Source of the DNA: Nostoc sp. FACHB-892
GTDB taxonomy: Bacteria; Cyanobacteriota; Cyanobacteriia; Cyanobacteriales; Nostocaceae
DNA: 64,000 bases
Direction: 5' to 3'
Assembly (NCBI RefSeq): GCF_014698795.1
Contig: NZ_JACJTR010000001.1
Coordinates: 248,001-312,000 of the forward strand
The notes beneath the pieces are model-generated. The model worked only from the letters and a program-made list of their open reading frames with translations, was not told where the DNA came from and ran no database searches. Position numbers and translations under genes: made by a program. Every line of letters starts with the position of its first letter. Position 1 is the stretch's first letter. Shown here in pieces: positions 26,694-36,050 of the stretch.

Positions 26694-27614
26694 ATGGGAA
26701 AATCATTCTTTAAATATCGCATAGCCGGGTTAGTAAGTTTGATGCTGCTTGTTAGCATTTCCTCCCCCTCTGTTTCTCTATCTGCTCCTGTCGCTTCAAA
26801 GCTGGCACAATCTAATGGTAAAACTGCTATAGACTGGTTAAACCAAGGCTTACAGGCAATTCAGGCGGGAAAGGTACAAGATGCGATCGCAGCCTTTAAA
26901 CAAGCAACTCAATTAGATCCGACATTAGCACCAGCACACTATAATTTAGGATTAGCATTTCGACAAACTGGACAATTACAACCCTCTGCGGATGCATTTT
27001 ATCGAGCGACGCAAGCCGATCCTAAATTTGCTCCAGCTTTTGCTAATTTAGGTGGGGCATTATTAGAAGGCAATAATTTACAGTTAGCTAACGATTACTT
27101 GCAACGCTCCTTAGAACTTGACCCTAAACTAGGATTTGCCCACTATAATTTGGGATTAGTACAAGGACAGCAACGAAATTGTGAGCGAGCGATTGCATCT
27201 TTTAGAAAAGCCATAGAATATAGCAAAAATGCACCAGAACCTCCTTACCACATTGGGATGTGTTATCTCCAACAAGGTAAACTCGATCAAGCAAGAGATG
27301 CCTTTAATCAGGCAGTGAAAATTAATCCGAAATATCCAGAAGCTTACTACAATCTCGGCTCAATTTGGTTTCAGCAACGCAAATTACAAGAGGCGTTAGA
27401 GGCTTTTAGAAAATCAGCCGAAGCTAACTCTAACTATCCTAATGCTTATTATGGTGCAGGGTTAGTTTTTATGCAGTTACAACAATATGGAGATGCAGTG
27501 CAAGTATTGCAATTTGCTAGAGATTTATATAATGCTCAGAAAAATCCCCAGTGGGCAAAAAATGCTGAACAATTGTTGCAACAGGCACAAAATTTAAATT
27601 ACCAACCTCGCTGA
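26694..27614 (+). CDS. Secreted TPR-repeat protein
   Basis: From the ATG at 26694 the protein has 306 residues, with a signal peptide (MGKSFFKYRIAGLVSLMLL...) and about seven tetratricopeptide repeats from residue ~45 (for example DAIAAFKQATQLDPTLAPAH, YNLGLAFRQTGQLQPSADAF, ARDAFNQAVKINPKYPEAYY). These form a protein-binding superhelix in the periplasm or lumen. Partner unknown. A TTG at 26673 would add seven residues before the signal peptide and is less likely. Confidence 0.88.
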   Translation: MGKSFFKYRIAGLVSLMLLVSISSPSVSLSAPVASKLAQSNGKTAIDWLNQGLQAIQAGKVQDAIAAFKQATQLDPTLAPAHYNLGLAFRQTGQLQPSADAFYRATQADPKFAPAFANLGGALLEGNNLQLANDYLQRSLELDPKLGFAHYNLGLVQGQQRNCERAIASFRKAIEYSKNAPEPPYHIGMCYLQQGKLDQARDAFNQAVKINPKYPEAYYNLGSIWFQQRKLQEALEAFRKSAEANSNYPNAYYGAGLVFMQLQQYGDAVQVLQFARDLYNAQKNPQWAKNAEQLLQQAQNLNYQPR

Positions 27615-27695
27615 GGCAAAAAAACTTAATATTGCATAACATAAAACTATTGGGTTGACTCGCTGGTGTTGTCTGAACTTGTCCCGATTGGAAAA

Positions 27696-28253
27696 ATGTA
27701 CATGCAAAAGCGCCAGAAAAGTCGATTTTTATTTAGCGATCGCTGGCTTGATCGGCACTCCATTGTCCGCAATATGGAAGCCTTTCAAGACTTAATTGTG
27801 ATTGTTTTGTGTTTGGGTTTGTTTGCCGTTATGCTGATCCAATTGTGGGGGTTATTTATCGCTCTCATGCAGCCACTAGATTATAAATATGTGACTGCAA
27901 AAATACTATTTGTGTTGATTTTAGTCGAGTTATTCCGACTATTAATGGTCTATTTGCAAGAACATAGTATCTCTGTAGGAGTAGCAGTTGAGGTAACAAT
28001 TGTATCTCTACTGCGAGAGGTAGTAGTTCACGGAGCGCTAGAAATATCTTGGATTAATACGCTTGCAATTTGTGGTTTGTTATTTGTTTTAGGTGGACTA
28101 CTCGTGGTGTGTGCTAAAACGCCACACATGGATTGTATGAGTGCTAATACTAAGTTTTGTCCAGTTGTGTATAGAGGAGGTAGGGAACGGGAAAATGATG
28201 AGTTTGAATTCCAGTATTCACGTCAATATGATGAAAATCAACCGCTGGGATAA
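27696..28253 (+). CDS. PsiE-family membrane protein
   Basis: The ATG at 27696 has a GGA nearby and gives 185 residues. Four membrane segments lie at about residues 38-62, 72-90, 95-115 and 122-142, with charged ends, the layout of the phosphate-starvation-inducible PsiE family (VTAKILFVLILVELFRLLMVYLQEHSISVGVAVEVTIVSLLREVVVHG, read in parts, is the family core). PsiE function is not known. The C-terminal tail (RERENDEFEFQYSR) is hydrophilic. Confidence 0.82.
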   Translation: MYMQKRQKSRFLFSDRWLDRHSIVRNMEAFQDLIVIVLCLGLFAVMLIQLWGLFIALMQPLDYKYVTAKILFVLILVELFRLLMVYLQEHSISVGVAVEVTIVSLLREVVVHGALEISWINTLAICGLLFVLGGLLVVCAKTPHMDCMSANTKFCPVVYRGGRERENDEFEFQYSRQYDENQPLG

Positions 28254-28544
28254 ATTCTTGTAACCATTCCCGACAATCACAGGTACGGAGCTTTGTCCCC
28301 CTCCCAACACTACTAACAATTGCTTACTCATGCTGTTTGCGGAACTTACGGGCGAGGTTACGCTTAACCAGAGGGTGTACTCGCCCCCTCACCCTAAGAA
28401 CTCATTTTTCGTTGGCACTCGTTGCTCAACTCCGTTACTAGCGAAGGCTTGGCCACGAGTCAATACCCTGCGTTGTACAACTTTTTACCGTATTTTTACT
28501 ATACCAAAATTGGCTTTGTTTTTATTTGCTTCGTCAAACACTCT
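28254..28544. other. Spacer before the inverted-repeat element
   Basis: I see no convincing gene here. The open frames at 28330 and 28422 have no protein-like features. Confidence 0.5.
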
Positions 28545-28680
28545 CAATACGGTTCGGTTAGTGATATTTTGCCCTTGAAGATCCCCCCAACCCCCCTTAA
28601 AAAGGCTTGCTTATAACCTTCTTTTACCCCCTTTTTAAGAGGGTCGCCACACGCGGGGGGATCTTAACCGAACCGTATTG
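28545..28680. mobile_element. 136-bp MITE with target duplication, upstream of psbA
   Basis: Perfect 16-bp terminal inverted repeats CAATACGGTTCGGTTA are flanked by direct repeats CAAACACTCT (28535-28544) and CAAACACTTT (28681-28690), i.e. an 8-bp perfect or 10-bp one-mismatch target duplication. The inside carries a second inverted pair (GATCCCCCCAACCCCCCTTA against CCCTTTTTAAGAGGG...GGGGGGATC). It has no coding capacity, so it must be moved by a transposase elsewhere. It ends about 290 bp before the psbA start. Confidence 0.88.
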
Positions 28681-28968
28681 CAAACACTTTGAGTTTGTTA
28701 AGCGTTTAACTTAGCAAAACTTAAAAATAATGTCTTGAAAAATACAAATTATTAATGTAAAACGTGATATTAAGAGCCGGGAAAGTTTTCCCTTTTTTCA
28801 CACAGTCTCCCTGGGAAAGTTAGTTAACAGCATTTTGGTGTGAGGTAATTGCAGAGAATCCCGGCTATTGGGGAGAAGGTATTTGGCAAAAGTCTTTAAA
28901 AACAGCTTAATTCTCAATTCTGAAAAATTGGGAACCTTTGTTGTCAACGATTTATAAACAACACAGTT

Positions 28969-30051
28969 ATGACCACAACTCTAGGAAGAAGCGAAAGCGG
29001 CAACTTGTGGGATCGTTTCTGTCAATGGATTACTAGCACCGACAATCGGCTTTATATCGGTTGGTTCGGGGTTTTAATGATTCCTACCCTATTAACCGCT
29101 ACCATCTGTTTCATTATTGCCTTTATTGCTGCACCACCCGTTGATATTGACGGCATTCGGGAGCCAGTTTCTGGTTCCTTATTATATGGCAATAATATCA
29201 TCACTGGTGCTGTTGTACCCACATCCAACGCTATTGGTTTGCACTTCTACCCCATTTGGGAAGCTGCTTCAATGGATGAATGGCTTTACAACGGCGGGCC
29301 TTATCAACTCATTGTCTTGCACTTTTTGATTGGTATTTTCTGCTGGCTCGGTCGGCAATGGGAGTTAAGCTATCGTTTAGGGATGCGTCCTTGGATTTGC
29401 GTTGCTTACTCTGCTCCTGTAGCTGCTGCGACTTCTGTCTTTTTAATTTACCCAATTGGTCAAGGTAGCTTTTCTGACGGGATGCCTCTAGGAATTAGCG
29501 GCACATTTAACTTCATGTTCGTGTTCCAAGCCGAGCATAACATCCTCATGCACCCATTCCATCAACTGGGCGTAGCGGCGGTGTTCGGTGGTGCGTTTTT
29601 CTGTGCGATGCACGGTTCTTTGGTGACTTCCTCTCTAGTTAGGGAGACTACTGAAAGTGAATCTCAAAACTACGGTTACAAGTTTGGTCAAGAACAAGAA
29701 ACCTATAGCATTGTAGCTGCTCATGGTTACTTTGGGCGGTTAATCTGGCAATATGCCAGCTTTAATAACTCGCGTTCCTTGCACTTTTTCTTGGCAGCTT
29801 GGCCTGTAGTTGGTATCTGGTTGACGGCATTGGGCATCAGTACGATGGCGTTCAACCTTAACGGGTTCAACTTTAACCAATCAATTCTTGACTCTAAAGG
29901 TCATGTAATTAATACATGGGCAGATGTGCTAAACCGCGCCAATTTAGGTATAGAAGTGATGCACGAACGCAATGCTCACAATTTCCCCCTGGATTTGGCT
30001 GCTGGTGATGCAGTACCTGTGGCAACGGTCGCACCTGTAATTCACGGTTAA
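28969..30051 (+). CDS. psbA: Photosystem II reaction-centre protein D1, sequence variant
   Basis: This is a full-length 360-residue D1 with five membrane helices. All Mn-cluster ligands are present (D170, E189, H332, E333, H337, D342, and A344 as the end after processing), as are Tyr161, His190, His198, His215, His272 and Ser264, so it should support water oxidation. Gln130 is the low-light form. G80, F158 and T286 rule out the D1' low-oxygen form by its usual markers. It departs from common D1 at 121-127 (IGIFCWL in place of LGASCYM) and 151-156 (VAAATS in place of LASAFA). The C-terminal extension after A344 would be cut by a Ctp protease. Confidence 0.95.
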   Translation: MTTTLGRSESGNLWDRFCQWITSTDNRLYIGWFGVLMIPTLLTATICFIIAFIAAPPVDIDGIREPVSGSLLYGNNIITGAVVPTSNAIGLHFYPIWEAASMDEWLYNGGPYQLIVLHFLIGIFCWLGRQWELSYRLGMRPWICVAYSAPVAAATSVFLIYPIGQGSFSDGMPLGISGTFNFMFVFQAEHNILMHPFHQLGVAAVFGGAFFCAMHGSLVTSSLVRETTESESQNYGYKFGQEQETYSIVAAHGYFGRLIWQYASFNNSRSLHFFLAAWPVVGIWLTALGISTMAFNLNGFNFNQSILDSKGHVINTWADVLNRANLGIEVMHERNAHNFPLDLAAGDAVPVATVAPVIHG

Positions 30052-30070
30052 TTGTAAATTAAAATTCACC

Positions 30071-30102
30071 GCGCTCTCTATCTATCTAGAGGGCGCTTTT
30101 TT
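30071..30102 (+). terminator. psbA terminator
   Basis: Stem GCGCTCTCTA / TAGAGGGCGC (one G-T pair) with a TCTATC loop, followed by a run of six T. Confidence 0.9.
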
Positions 30103-30429
30103 CATGAATTTATACTTAATACAAATATTTACACAAATAAAGTTTTAAAAAAATATCTGGTGTATTTGGGTACAATTACTAAATTATTACTCATTTATAC
30201 TAGTAAATGCATTGGTATAAAAATAATTATTAAAACTGTGAGTAGTAAATAAGAACCCCACCCCGCCAAAGCTACGCTTTGTCTTCCCTCTTTGCTTTTC
30301 GAGAGGTGTTGGATTGGGGTTTAGGGACTTTTGTAAGAGGTATATTGTATTTCTACTGACTACAAATCTCAGATTTTAGTTTTTGTCTCAATTCAATATA
30401 AAATCTAAAACTTAAAATCCAAAATCAAC
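30103..30429. other. Spacer with short repeats
   Basis: This AT-rich spacer holds an AACCCCACCCC...TTGGGGTTT inverted repeat (about 30252-30324) followed by GACTTTTGTAAGAGG (30325-30340), a short repeat shared with 19664-19679. No gene seen. It holds the promoter of the malic enzyme gene. Confidence 0.55.
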
Positions 30430-31821
30430 ATGACAGACCTAACTCCTAATTCTAGTTTTAGTTTGACACTACGCTTGCAGATTCCCAATCGTGTAGGGAT
30501 GTTAGCATCGGTAACCCAGGCGATCGCAACTACTGGTGGTAATCTTGGTCAAATTGATTTAATCGAGCAAACTCGCAAAGAGTCCACCCGTGATATTACC
30601 GTTGATGCTGCTAGTACGGAACACGCTGAAACCATTGTGCAGGCAGTGAAAGCTTTGCCAGACATTAAGTTACTCAGTGTCTACGATCGCACCTTTAATT
30701 TGCATCGTGGTGGCAAAATCAGCATTACTAGCAGAATCCCCCTGAAGAGTGTTTCCGATCTAGCAATGGCTTACACGCCCGGAGTCGGTCGAATTTGTAC
30801 TGCGATCGCTCAAGATCCAGAGGAAGTATACAAGTTAACTATCAAACAAAACACTGTTGCCATTGTTACCGATGGTAGTGCCGTATTGGGATTAGGAAAT
30901 CTTGGCCCAGCTGCTGCTCTCCCAGTCATGGAAGGCAAAGCAATGCTGTTCAAAGAATTTGCGGGGCTAGATGCTTTTCCCATTTGTCTGGCTACCCAAA
31001 ATACAGAAGAAATTATCCAGACAGTCAAGAATATCGCGCCAGTTTTTGGGGGTGTGAATTTAGAGGATATCGCTGCACCTCGCTGCTTTGAAATTGAAAA
31101 GAGATTACGCCAGGAGTTAGATATCCCCGTTTTTCACGATGACCAGCACGGTACAGCAATTGTCACCTTGGCAGCATTGTTTAATTCCTTAAAACTGGTA
31201 CATAAGTCAATGGCGGAAATCCGCATCGTGATTAATGGTGCTGGGGCGGCTGGAGTAGCGATCGCTCGGTTACTGAGGAAAGCTGGGGCAGAAAAAATCT
31301 GGATGTGCGACTCTAAAGGGATTATCTCTACTAGTCGCACCGATTTAACAGAAGAAAAACTCGAATTTGCTGTAAAAGCTCAGGGTACATTAGCAGGTGC
31401 AATGCAAGGAGCAGATGTCTTTATCGGTGTCAGCGCACCGGGAGTTTTGACACCAGAAATGGTGCATTCGATGGCGAAAGATGCAATTGTGTTTGCAATG
31501 GCAAATCCGATTCCAGAGATTCAGCCAGAATTAATCAGTAAAGATGTAGCTGTGATTGCTACCGGTCGCAGTGATTACCCAAATCAAATTAATAATGTCC
31601 TAGCTTTCCCTGGAGTATTCCGTGGTGCTTTAGATTGTCGGGCAAAGACAATTACCACCACAATGTACCTAGAAGCCGCAAATGCGATCGCCTCCTTAGT
31701 CAAGCCTTCAGATTTAAATCGGGAACATATTGTCCCTTCAGTCTTTGATGAGCGAGTCGCTAACGCTGTTGCTGCTGCTGTGCAACAAGCAGCGCGTCAA
31801 GAAGGTATTGCTGGGAATTAA
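30430..31821 (+). CDS. NAD(P)-dependent malic enzyme with N-terminal ACT domain
   Basis: This 463-residue protein has an ACT domain at residues ~10-88 (LRLQIPNRVGMLASVTQAIA), which probably binds an amino acid or other effector. The malic enzyme follows: AYTPGVGRIC, VTDGSAVLGLGNLGP, MEGKAMLFKEF, the DDQHGTAIV metal/substrate site, the NAD-binding loop INGAGAAGVAIARLL and FAMANPIPEI. It decarboxylates malate to pyruvate, giving reducing power and CO2. Cofactor choice is not visible with certainty. Monocistronic, with a repeat-rich 3' flank. Confidence 0.92.
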   Translation: MTDLTPNSSFSLTLRLQIPNRVGMLASVTQAIATTGGNLGQIDLIEQTRKESTRDITVDAASTEHAETIVQAVKALPDIKLLSVYDRTFNLHRGGKISITSRIPLKSVSDLAMAYTPGVGRICTAIAQDPEEVYKLTIKQNTVAIVTDGSAVLGLGNLGPAAALPVMEGKAMLFKEFAGLDAFPICLATQNTEEIIQTVKNIAPVFGGVNLEDIAAPRCFEIEKRLRQELDIPVFHDDQHGTAIVTLAALFNSLKLVHKSMAEIRIVINGAGAAGVAIARLLRKAGAEKIWMCDSKGIISTSRTDLTEEKLEFAVKAQGTLAGAMQGADVFIGVSAPGVLTPEMVHSMAKDAIVFAMANPIPEIQPELISKDVAVIATGRSDYPNQINNVLAFPGVFRGALDCRAKTITTTMYLEAANAIASLVKPSDLNREHIVPSVFDERVANAVAAAVQQAARQEGIAGN

Positions 31822-31830
31822 ACCAATTTG

Positions 31831-32022
31831 CTAATTCGCAATGACGCTCGTTCGCTCTTAGCGTCTCCCTTTGGGAGAAGACTCGCTAACGCTGCGCTAA
31901 CGCAATTCGCAATGGGCTACGCCCCGCTACGCTAACGCAATTACGTTTTGTGACGGGGATTTAGACCCCGACACAAAACGGGCTGCTTGATAGAAACAGG
32001 GGAATTAAACCCCTAAACTAGG
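31831..32022. repeat. Cluster of dispersed repeats
   Basis: 31831-31941 is a set of GCTCTTAGCGTCTCCC, CGCTAACGCTGCGCTAACG and GGCTACGCCCCGCTACGC units. 31944-31980 is a hairpin CGTTTTGTGACGGGG / CCCCGACACAAAACG (one mismatch). It is followed by AGGGGAATTAAACCCCT (about 31999-32015). Confidence 0.75.
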
Positions 32023-32061
32023 TTAATTAATCCCTTGAAGGCAGTGTAAACCCTGCTTAAA

Positions 32062-32099
32062 GCTTTCATCCTTGTGGCTGAAGCCACAAGGATGAAAGC
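32062..32099. terminator. 18-bp perfect hairpin
   Basis: GCTTTCATCCTTGTGGCT and its exact complement separated by two bases, followed by CATTTTTC. The shape fits an intrinsic terminator on the plus strand, though it lies 240 bp after the malic enzyme and 50 bp before the PhoD-like gene; it may instead be a dispersed palindrome. Confidence 0.65.
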
Positions 32100-32147
32100 C
32101 ATTTTTCTTATAAAGTTAAACAGATGGGATATTGATGTCTGAATTTA

Positions 32148-34436
32148 ATGAAGTATCAAGTTGGGGACGAGTTTTTACAAGAACTGCCACTGATTTTAGC
32201 GGGGCCAATCCTCAAACATACTGAACCAGAGTCAGTGACGGTATGGGTTGCACTAAAACAGGCTTTTCAGGTAGAACTCAAGGTTTATGACACAACAAAT
32301 GATGGCAAAGTAGTAGGAAATTGCTTATTGGAGGGGGAATACTCTACCTTTGCTTTGGGTAAGTATCTTCATGTAGCTGCCATTACGGCTCGGTCTACGG
32401 ATGGACATCGCCTAACTGGAGGTCATATCTATGCATACGACCTCCAGTTTACTGTTGCTGACCAAACCCTGCAAATGCAACAAGCATTATGCTCAAACTC
32501 CTCTTCTACGGTTAGCATCAGCTACTTTGATCATCAAAAACCAACCTTTGTTCTGCCGCCAAACCGTCTTCAAGATTTGCAAATTTTCCATGCTTCCTGT
32601 CGTAAACCTCATGGTCATGGGTTTGATGCATTGCCAATTCTTGACAGTTTGATTGAGGTATCAGCGAATCAACCCCAACATCGCCCTCACCAGCTATTCC
32701 TTACCGGAGATCAAATTTACGGCGACGATGTAGCAGAACCATCCCTGTGGGTTGCCAGCACTCTTGGCGATGCCCTCTTGGATTGGGAAGAACAACTTCC
32801 TGTAAATGGAATGTATTGCACTCCCCAGCAGCTACCCCCTGGAGAACGGGCTGAAGTTGCGACAAATCAAGCTGGGTTGACCGCAGGATTACATAATAAA
32901 CCTGAGAAAGTTAACAGTCATCTTTTCAGCCTCGGTGAATACTACGCTACTTATTTACTAGCTTGGTCGCCAGTGTGCTGGCCGGCCGCATTTCCCAAAG
33001 GACACCAAGTAATGCGCGATCGCAAAGCTATCAAGAAGTGGAACCAAGAAGTGCAGCATTTGCGCCAATTCATTTATACCCTTTGGAAAGTGCGCCGCGC
33101 CCTTGCCAATATTCCCATGTACACCATTTTTGATGACCATGATGTTACTGATGACTGGAACCTAAACCAAGCTTGGTGTTTGCGAGTACTGGGGCATCCT
33201 TTAGGGCGAAGAATAGTTCAAAATGCATTGTTAGCCTACACAGTATTTCAAGGGTGGGGCAATACACCAGGGCAATTTGCAGAAGGTCAATCCGGTGAAA
33301 AGCTGTTGGTAGCTGCACAAGCTTGGTCAGCTTCCCAAGGAAAAGATGCAAAAGCTGAGGAGGCGATCGCTCGTTATATAGGTATGCCAGCCAACAATCC
33401 CCACACAGGTTTACCTATTTTAGTCCGAGACGGTGCAGTGTTCATTCTGGATCGACATCCTGAAGCACTCACTTGGAACTATATAGTCAGGAGCGATTGC
33501 CATGAAGTAATTGTGCTGGATACACGGACTTGGCGGGGTTATCCAGCCGATCAAAAACCAATCGCGCCACCGATGCTGCTGTGTCCAAAAGCCTTTGAGC
33601 AACAACTAGTTTTACCTTTACAACAAGTAGTTGAAGAAACTCAGATTCAAACTACATTTGTGATTGCGCCCACAAATGTATTTGGATTACAAGTGATTGA
33701 TTGGATTCATCATTGGCACTTACAACAGGAGAAGGTTTTTTCAACGGATGTTGGAGATGCCTGGAACATTAATACTGAAGCATTGGCAACATTCTTAACC
33801 ACGTTGTTTGAGGAACGTCAACAAGTCATTATTTTATCCGGGGATATCCACTACAGTTCTGTTGCTCACTTATCTTATGCACGCACTCATTCCAAGTTAC
33901 AGTCTGTTTTAGTGCAGTTAACCGCTAGTGCATTGAAAAATGAAGAGGTTTTAACGCGGCTGATTCATACACGATTAAAAGATTGGCTGCTACCAGAAAA
34001 AGTGCGTCATTGGATAGGGTGGATCAATCCACCCAATATGGTAGAAATTTCAGACAAACAATTACACCATAATCGCCAGATGTTGGCTAACTCTGACTGG
34101 CATTGTGTGTTGGAGTGGATACCTCGAAACAGTGTTCAAACTTCTCGCTTCAAAGCAGATATGTCATCGCTGATAGCTCCCTGGAAACGAGCCGAAAATG
34201 CCAAATGGAAATGGCTACAACCCCTGATGTTTTGGAAATTTCGTTGGTTTCAGGACGGGCGAGAAGTAATTGGATTGAATAATTTAGCTCTGGTTCACTT
34301 TAAGTTAGGAGACACGAGTAGTTCTTGTAAAGTTTATCAAGATTTGTACTGGTTTTCTCCTTGGTATCCAACACAAGTTGTTTACAGCCGTTTTGAGAGC
34401 CAGTTAACCCCTAATCATACCATTTCACTTCAATAA
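32148..34436 (+). CDS. PhoD-like metallophosphatase family protein
   Basis: This 762-residue protein has an N-terminal Fn3-like region (GPILKHTEPESVTVWVALKQ) and a PhoD-type metallophosphoesterase core: FHASCRKPHG, LFLTGDQIYGDDVA, the metal motif IFDDHDVTDDWN near residue 328, VLDTRTWRGYP and ILSGDIHYSS. No signal peptide is visible, so unlike secreted PhoD it may be cytosolic; substrate unknown. Its last codons (34416 onward) run into a dispersed repeat shared with about 56388-56420, so the C-terminus may have been remodelled by a repeat. Confidence 0.85.
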   Translation: MKYQVGDEFLQELPLILAGPILKHTEPESVTVWVALKQAFQVELKVYDTTNDGKVVGNCLLEGEYSTFALGKYLHVAAITARSTDGHRLTGGHIYAYDLQFTVADQTLQMQQALCSNSSSTVSISYFDHQKPTFVLPPNRLQDLQIFHASCRKPHGHGFDALPILDSLIEVSANQPQHRPHQLFLTGDQIYGDDVAEPSLWVASTLGDALLDWEEQLPVNGMYCTPQQLPPGERAEVATNQAGLTAGLHNKPEKVNSHLFSLGEYYATYLLAWSPVCWPAAFPKGHQVMRDRKAIKKWNQEVQHLRQFIYTLWKVRRALANIPMYTIFDDHDVTDDWNLNQAWCLRVLGHPLGRRIVQNALLAYTVFQGWGNTPGQFAEGQSGEKLLVAAQAWSASQGKDAKAEEAIARYIGMPANNPHTGLPILVRDGAVFILDRHPEALTWNYIVRSDCHEVIVLDTRTWRGYPADQKPIAPPMLLCPKAFEQQLVLPLQQVVEETQIQTTFVIAPTNVFGLQVIDWIHHWHLQQEKVFSTDVGDAWNINTEALATFLTTLFEERQQVIILSGDIHYSSVAHLSYARTHSKLQSVLVQLTASALKNEEVLTRLIHTRLKDWLLPEKVRHWIGWINPPNMVEISDKQLHHNRQMLANSDWHCVLEWIPRNSVQTSRFKADMSSLIAPWKRAENAKWKWLQPLMFWKFRWFQDGREVIGLNNLALVHFKLGDTSSSCKVYQDLYWFSPWYPTQVVYSRFESQLTPNHTISLQ

Positions 34437-34682
34437 TGATACAAATACGCTGATGGGGGAATGTTGCTCTAACCCAAGAAGCGGCAAGTGCGTTTGGTTT
34501 CTGTTTTGTGGTGTTCAACTTGGTACTATTACCTGACAAACGTACTCGACCCATAAATGTTATGTGCTCATCTTGCTTACAGGTGCTATCACTTTCTGGT
34601 CATATTTGTTTGTAATACTGTAGACAAATCAATCACCAGCAAAAGCTTTGCAGATCCATCAATGCTTTTGGGAGGCAAACAA

Positions 34683-35219
34683 ATGGCTTCTGGACAACTT
34701 CAACACGCTATTGGTATATTTAGCGATCGCCAAATTGCACTACAAGCGCTCGACGAACTTAGAAGTAGTGGCTTTCCAATGAATAAGATTTCTGTAATCA
34801 CTAAAAAACCCAAGCTCAATGAGCAACTTGACAGTTTTGACACGGGTGAAAGTACTATCACTCATGCAGAAGGTGCTAAGGCGGGTGGATTAGCAGGCGC
34901 TAGGACGGGAGGTTTACTTACTTTAGTTGCGGGTTTGGGTATTTTGCTTATTCCTGGTTTTGGCCCAGTCCTAGCAGCAGAGTCTGTTTTAGCTACCCTT
35001 TTAGGAAGTGGAGCTAGTGCAGCTGCTGGCGGTCTTATTGGCGCACTACGGGGTTGGTTTCTTCCTGAAGAAGCCGCCCAACTCTATAATGACCGAGTAT
35101 TCCAAGGCGATTATTTAGTGACGATAGAAAGCACAGAATACGATATCCGTCAAGCCGAACCTATTCTTAAGCGTTGGGGTATTCAGGAGTGGCGGGTTCA
35201 TAACATTCCCAAAAGTTGA
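34683..35219 (+). CDS. General-stress-type protein with Gly-rich hydrophobic core
   Basis: The start ATG 34683 is fixed by GGAGG seven bases upstream; 178 residues. An N-terminal α/β domain (HAIGIFSDRQIALQALDELR, FPMNKISVITK) resembles the YflT/general stress protein 17M domain. A central Gly/Ala-rich hydrophobic hairpin follows (GGLAGARTGGLLTLVAGLGILLIPGFGPVLAAES, in parts) and a C-terminal GDYLVTIESTE segment. The same plan occurs in the larger protein at 56791-57558. Likely stress-related and membrane-associated; function unknown. Confidence 0.72.
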   Translation: MASGQLQHAIGIFSDRQIALQALDELRSSGFPMNKISVITKKPKLNEQLDSFDTGESTITHAEGAKAGGLAGARTGGLLTLVAGLGILLIPGFGPVLAAESVLATLLGSGASAAAGGLIGALRGWFLPEEAAQLYNDRVFQGDYLVTIESTEYDIRQAEPILKRWGIQEWRVHNIPKS

Positions 35220-35297
35220 AAGTATCTTTCGTCAAGCTACATTCCTTTGCTAACTGTAAAGTGGAATAGGAATTGGAAAAGAGCATCAAGAACATTC

Positions 35298-35975
35298 ATG
35301 TACGTATTAATTGGTGGAGCCGGTTTAGTAGGCTTAAGTTTGGCGCAAAAACTGGTAGAACTAGGGCATACTGTTGCCGTAATTGATATTGACCCTATTG
35401 CTTGCCGCTATGCCCGTGAACAAGTAGGAGCGATGGCTTTTGAAGGCAGCGCTGTAAGTACAGAAGTATTGTTAGAAGCTGGGATTCGCAAAGCCGGTTC
35501 CTTGGCAGCTGTTCTGAGAAGTGATGCCTTAAACTTGGCAATGGTGACTCTTGCTAAACACTACGGTGTCACCCATATTTTAAGTCGGATGCGCCACCCC
35601 GATTTTGCTGAACCACTGCGGATAGCTGGAGCTAACCATATCATTAGCACTGTTGAACTATCAGTTTCTACAATGGTGAATGCCATTGAGTATCCGCAAG
35701 TGGAATCAATGATGCATTTTGAGCAAGGACAGATTGAGGTTCTGAAACTTGCCATCCCAAACAATTGCTATGTTGTTGGGCGTAGCGTTGCCGAAATCGC
35801 TCAGGATGCCCGATTTCCTACTGGTTCGCTAATTATTGGCTATCAATCCCATCCCCATGAAGATTTGATGATTCCTAACGGCAGTACAATACTGGAACCT
35901 CATTCAACAGTATTGATTGTGACTAAACCAGGATCTTTACATCAAGTCATTGATTTTATTGAACAAAGATGTTGA
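35298..35975 (+). CDS. TrkA-type K+ transport regulatory protein (RCK domains)
   Basis: From the ATG at 35298 the protein has 225 residues and starts MYVLIGGAGLVGLSLAQKL, the Rossmann GxGxxG of the TrkA_N/RCK domain with the acidic end of strand 2 (VIDIDP). A TrkA_C domain follows from about residue 140. There is no membrane segment, so it is the soluble nucleotide-gated partner of a KtrB/TrkH-type channel, which is not in the window. The frame open back to 35247 lacks support. Confidence 0.88.
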   Translation: MYVLIGGAGLVGLSLAQKLVELGHTVAVIDIDPIACRYAREQVGAMAFEGSAVSTEVLLEAGIRKAGSLAAVLRSDALNLAMVTLAKHYGVTHILSRMRHPDFAEPLRIAGANHIISTVELSVSTMVNAIEYPQVESMMHFEQGQIEVLKLAIPNNCYVVGRSVAEIAQDARFPTGSLIIGYQSHPHEDLMIPNGSTILEPHSTVLIVTKPGSLHQVIDFIEQRC

Positions 35976-36050
35976 GCGCAATGCCTACCGAAACTCTTTA
36001 TTAGGTGAGATTAGCTACACAGGTATAAAAAATGGGTGTAAATAGTTTTG

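Noticed and set aside
28330..28616. Two overlapping open frames before the MITE
   Set aside because: Compositionally unlike protein and running into the element; no start signals.
28969..30051. D1 as low-oxygen D1', rogue D1 or ChlF
   Set aside because: G80, F158 and T286 are the common residues, and every Mn ligand is kept, so those classes do not fit.
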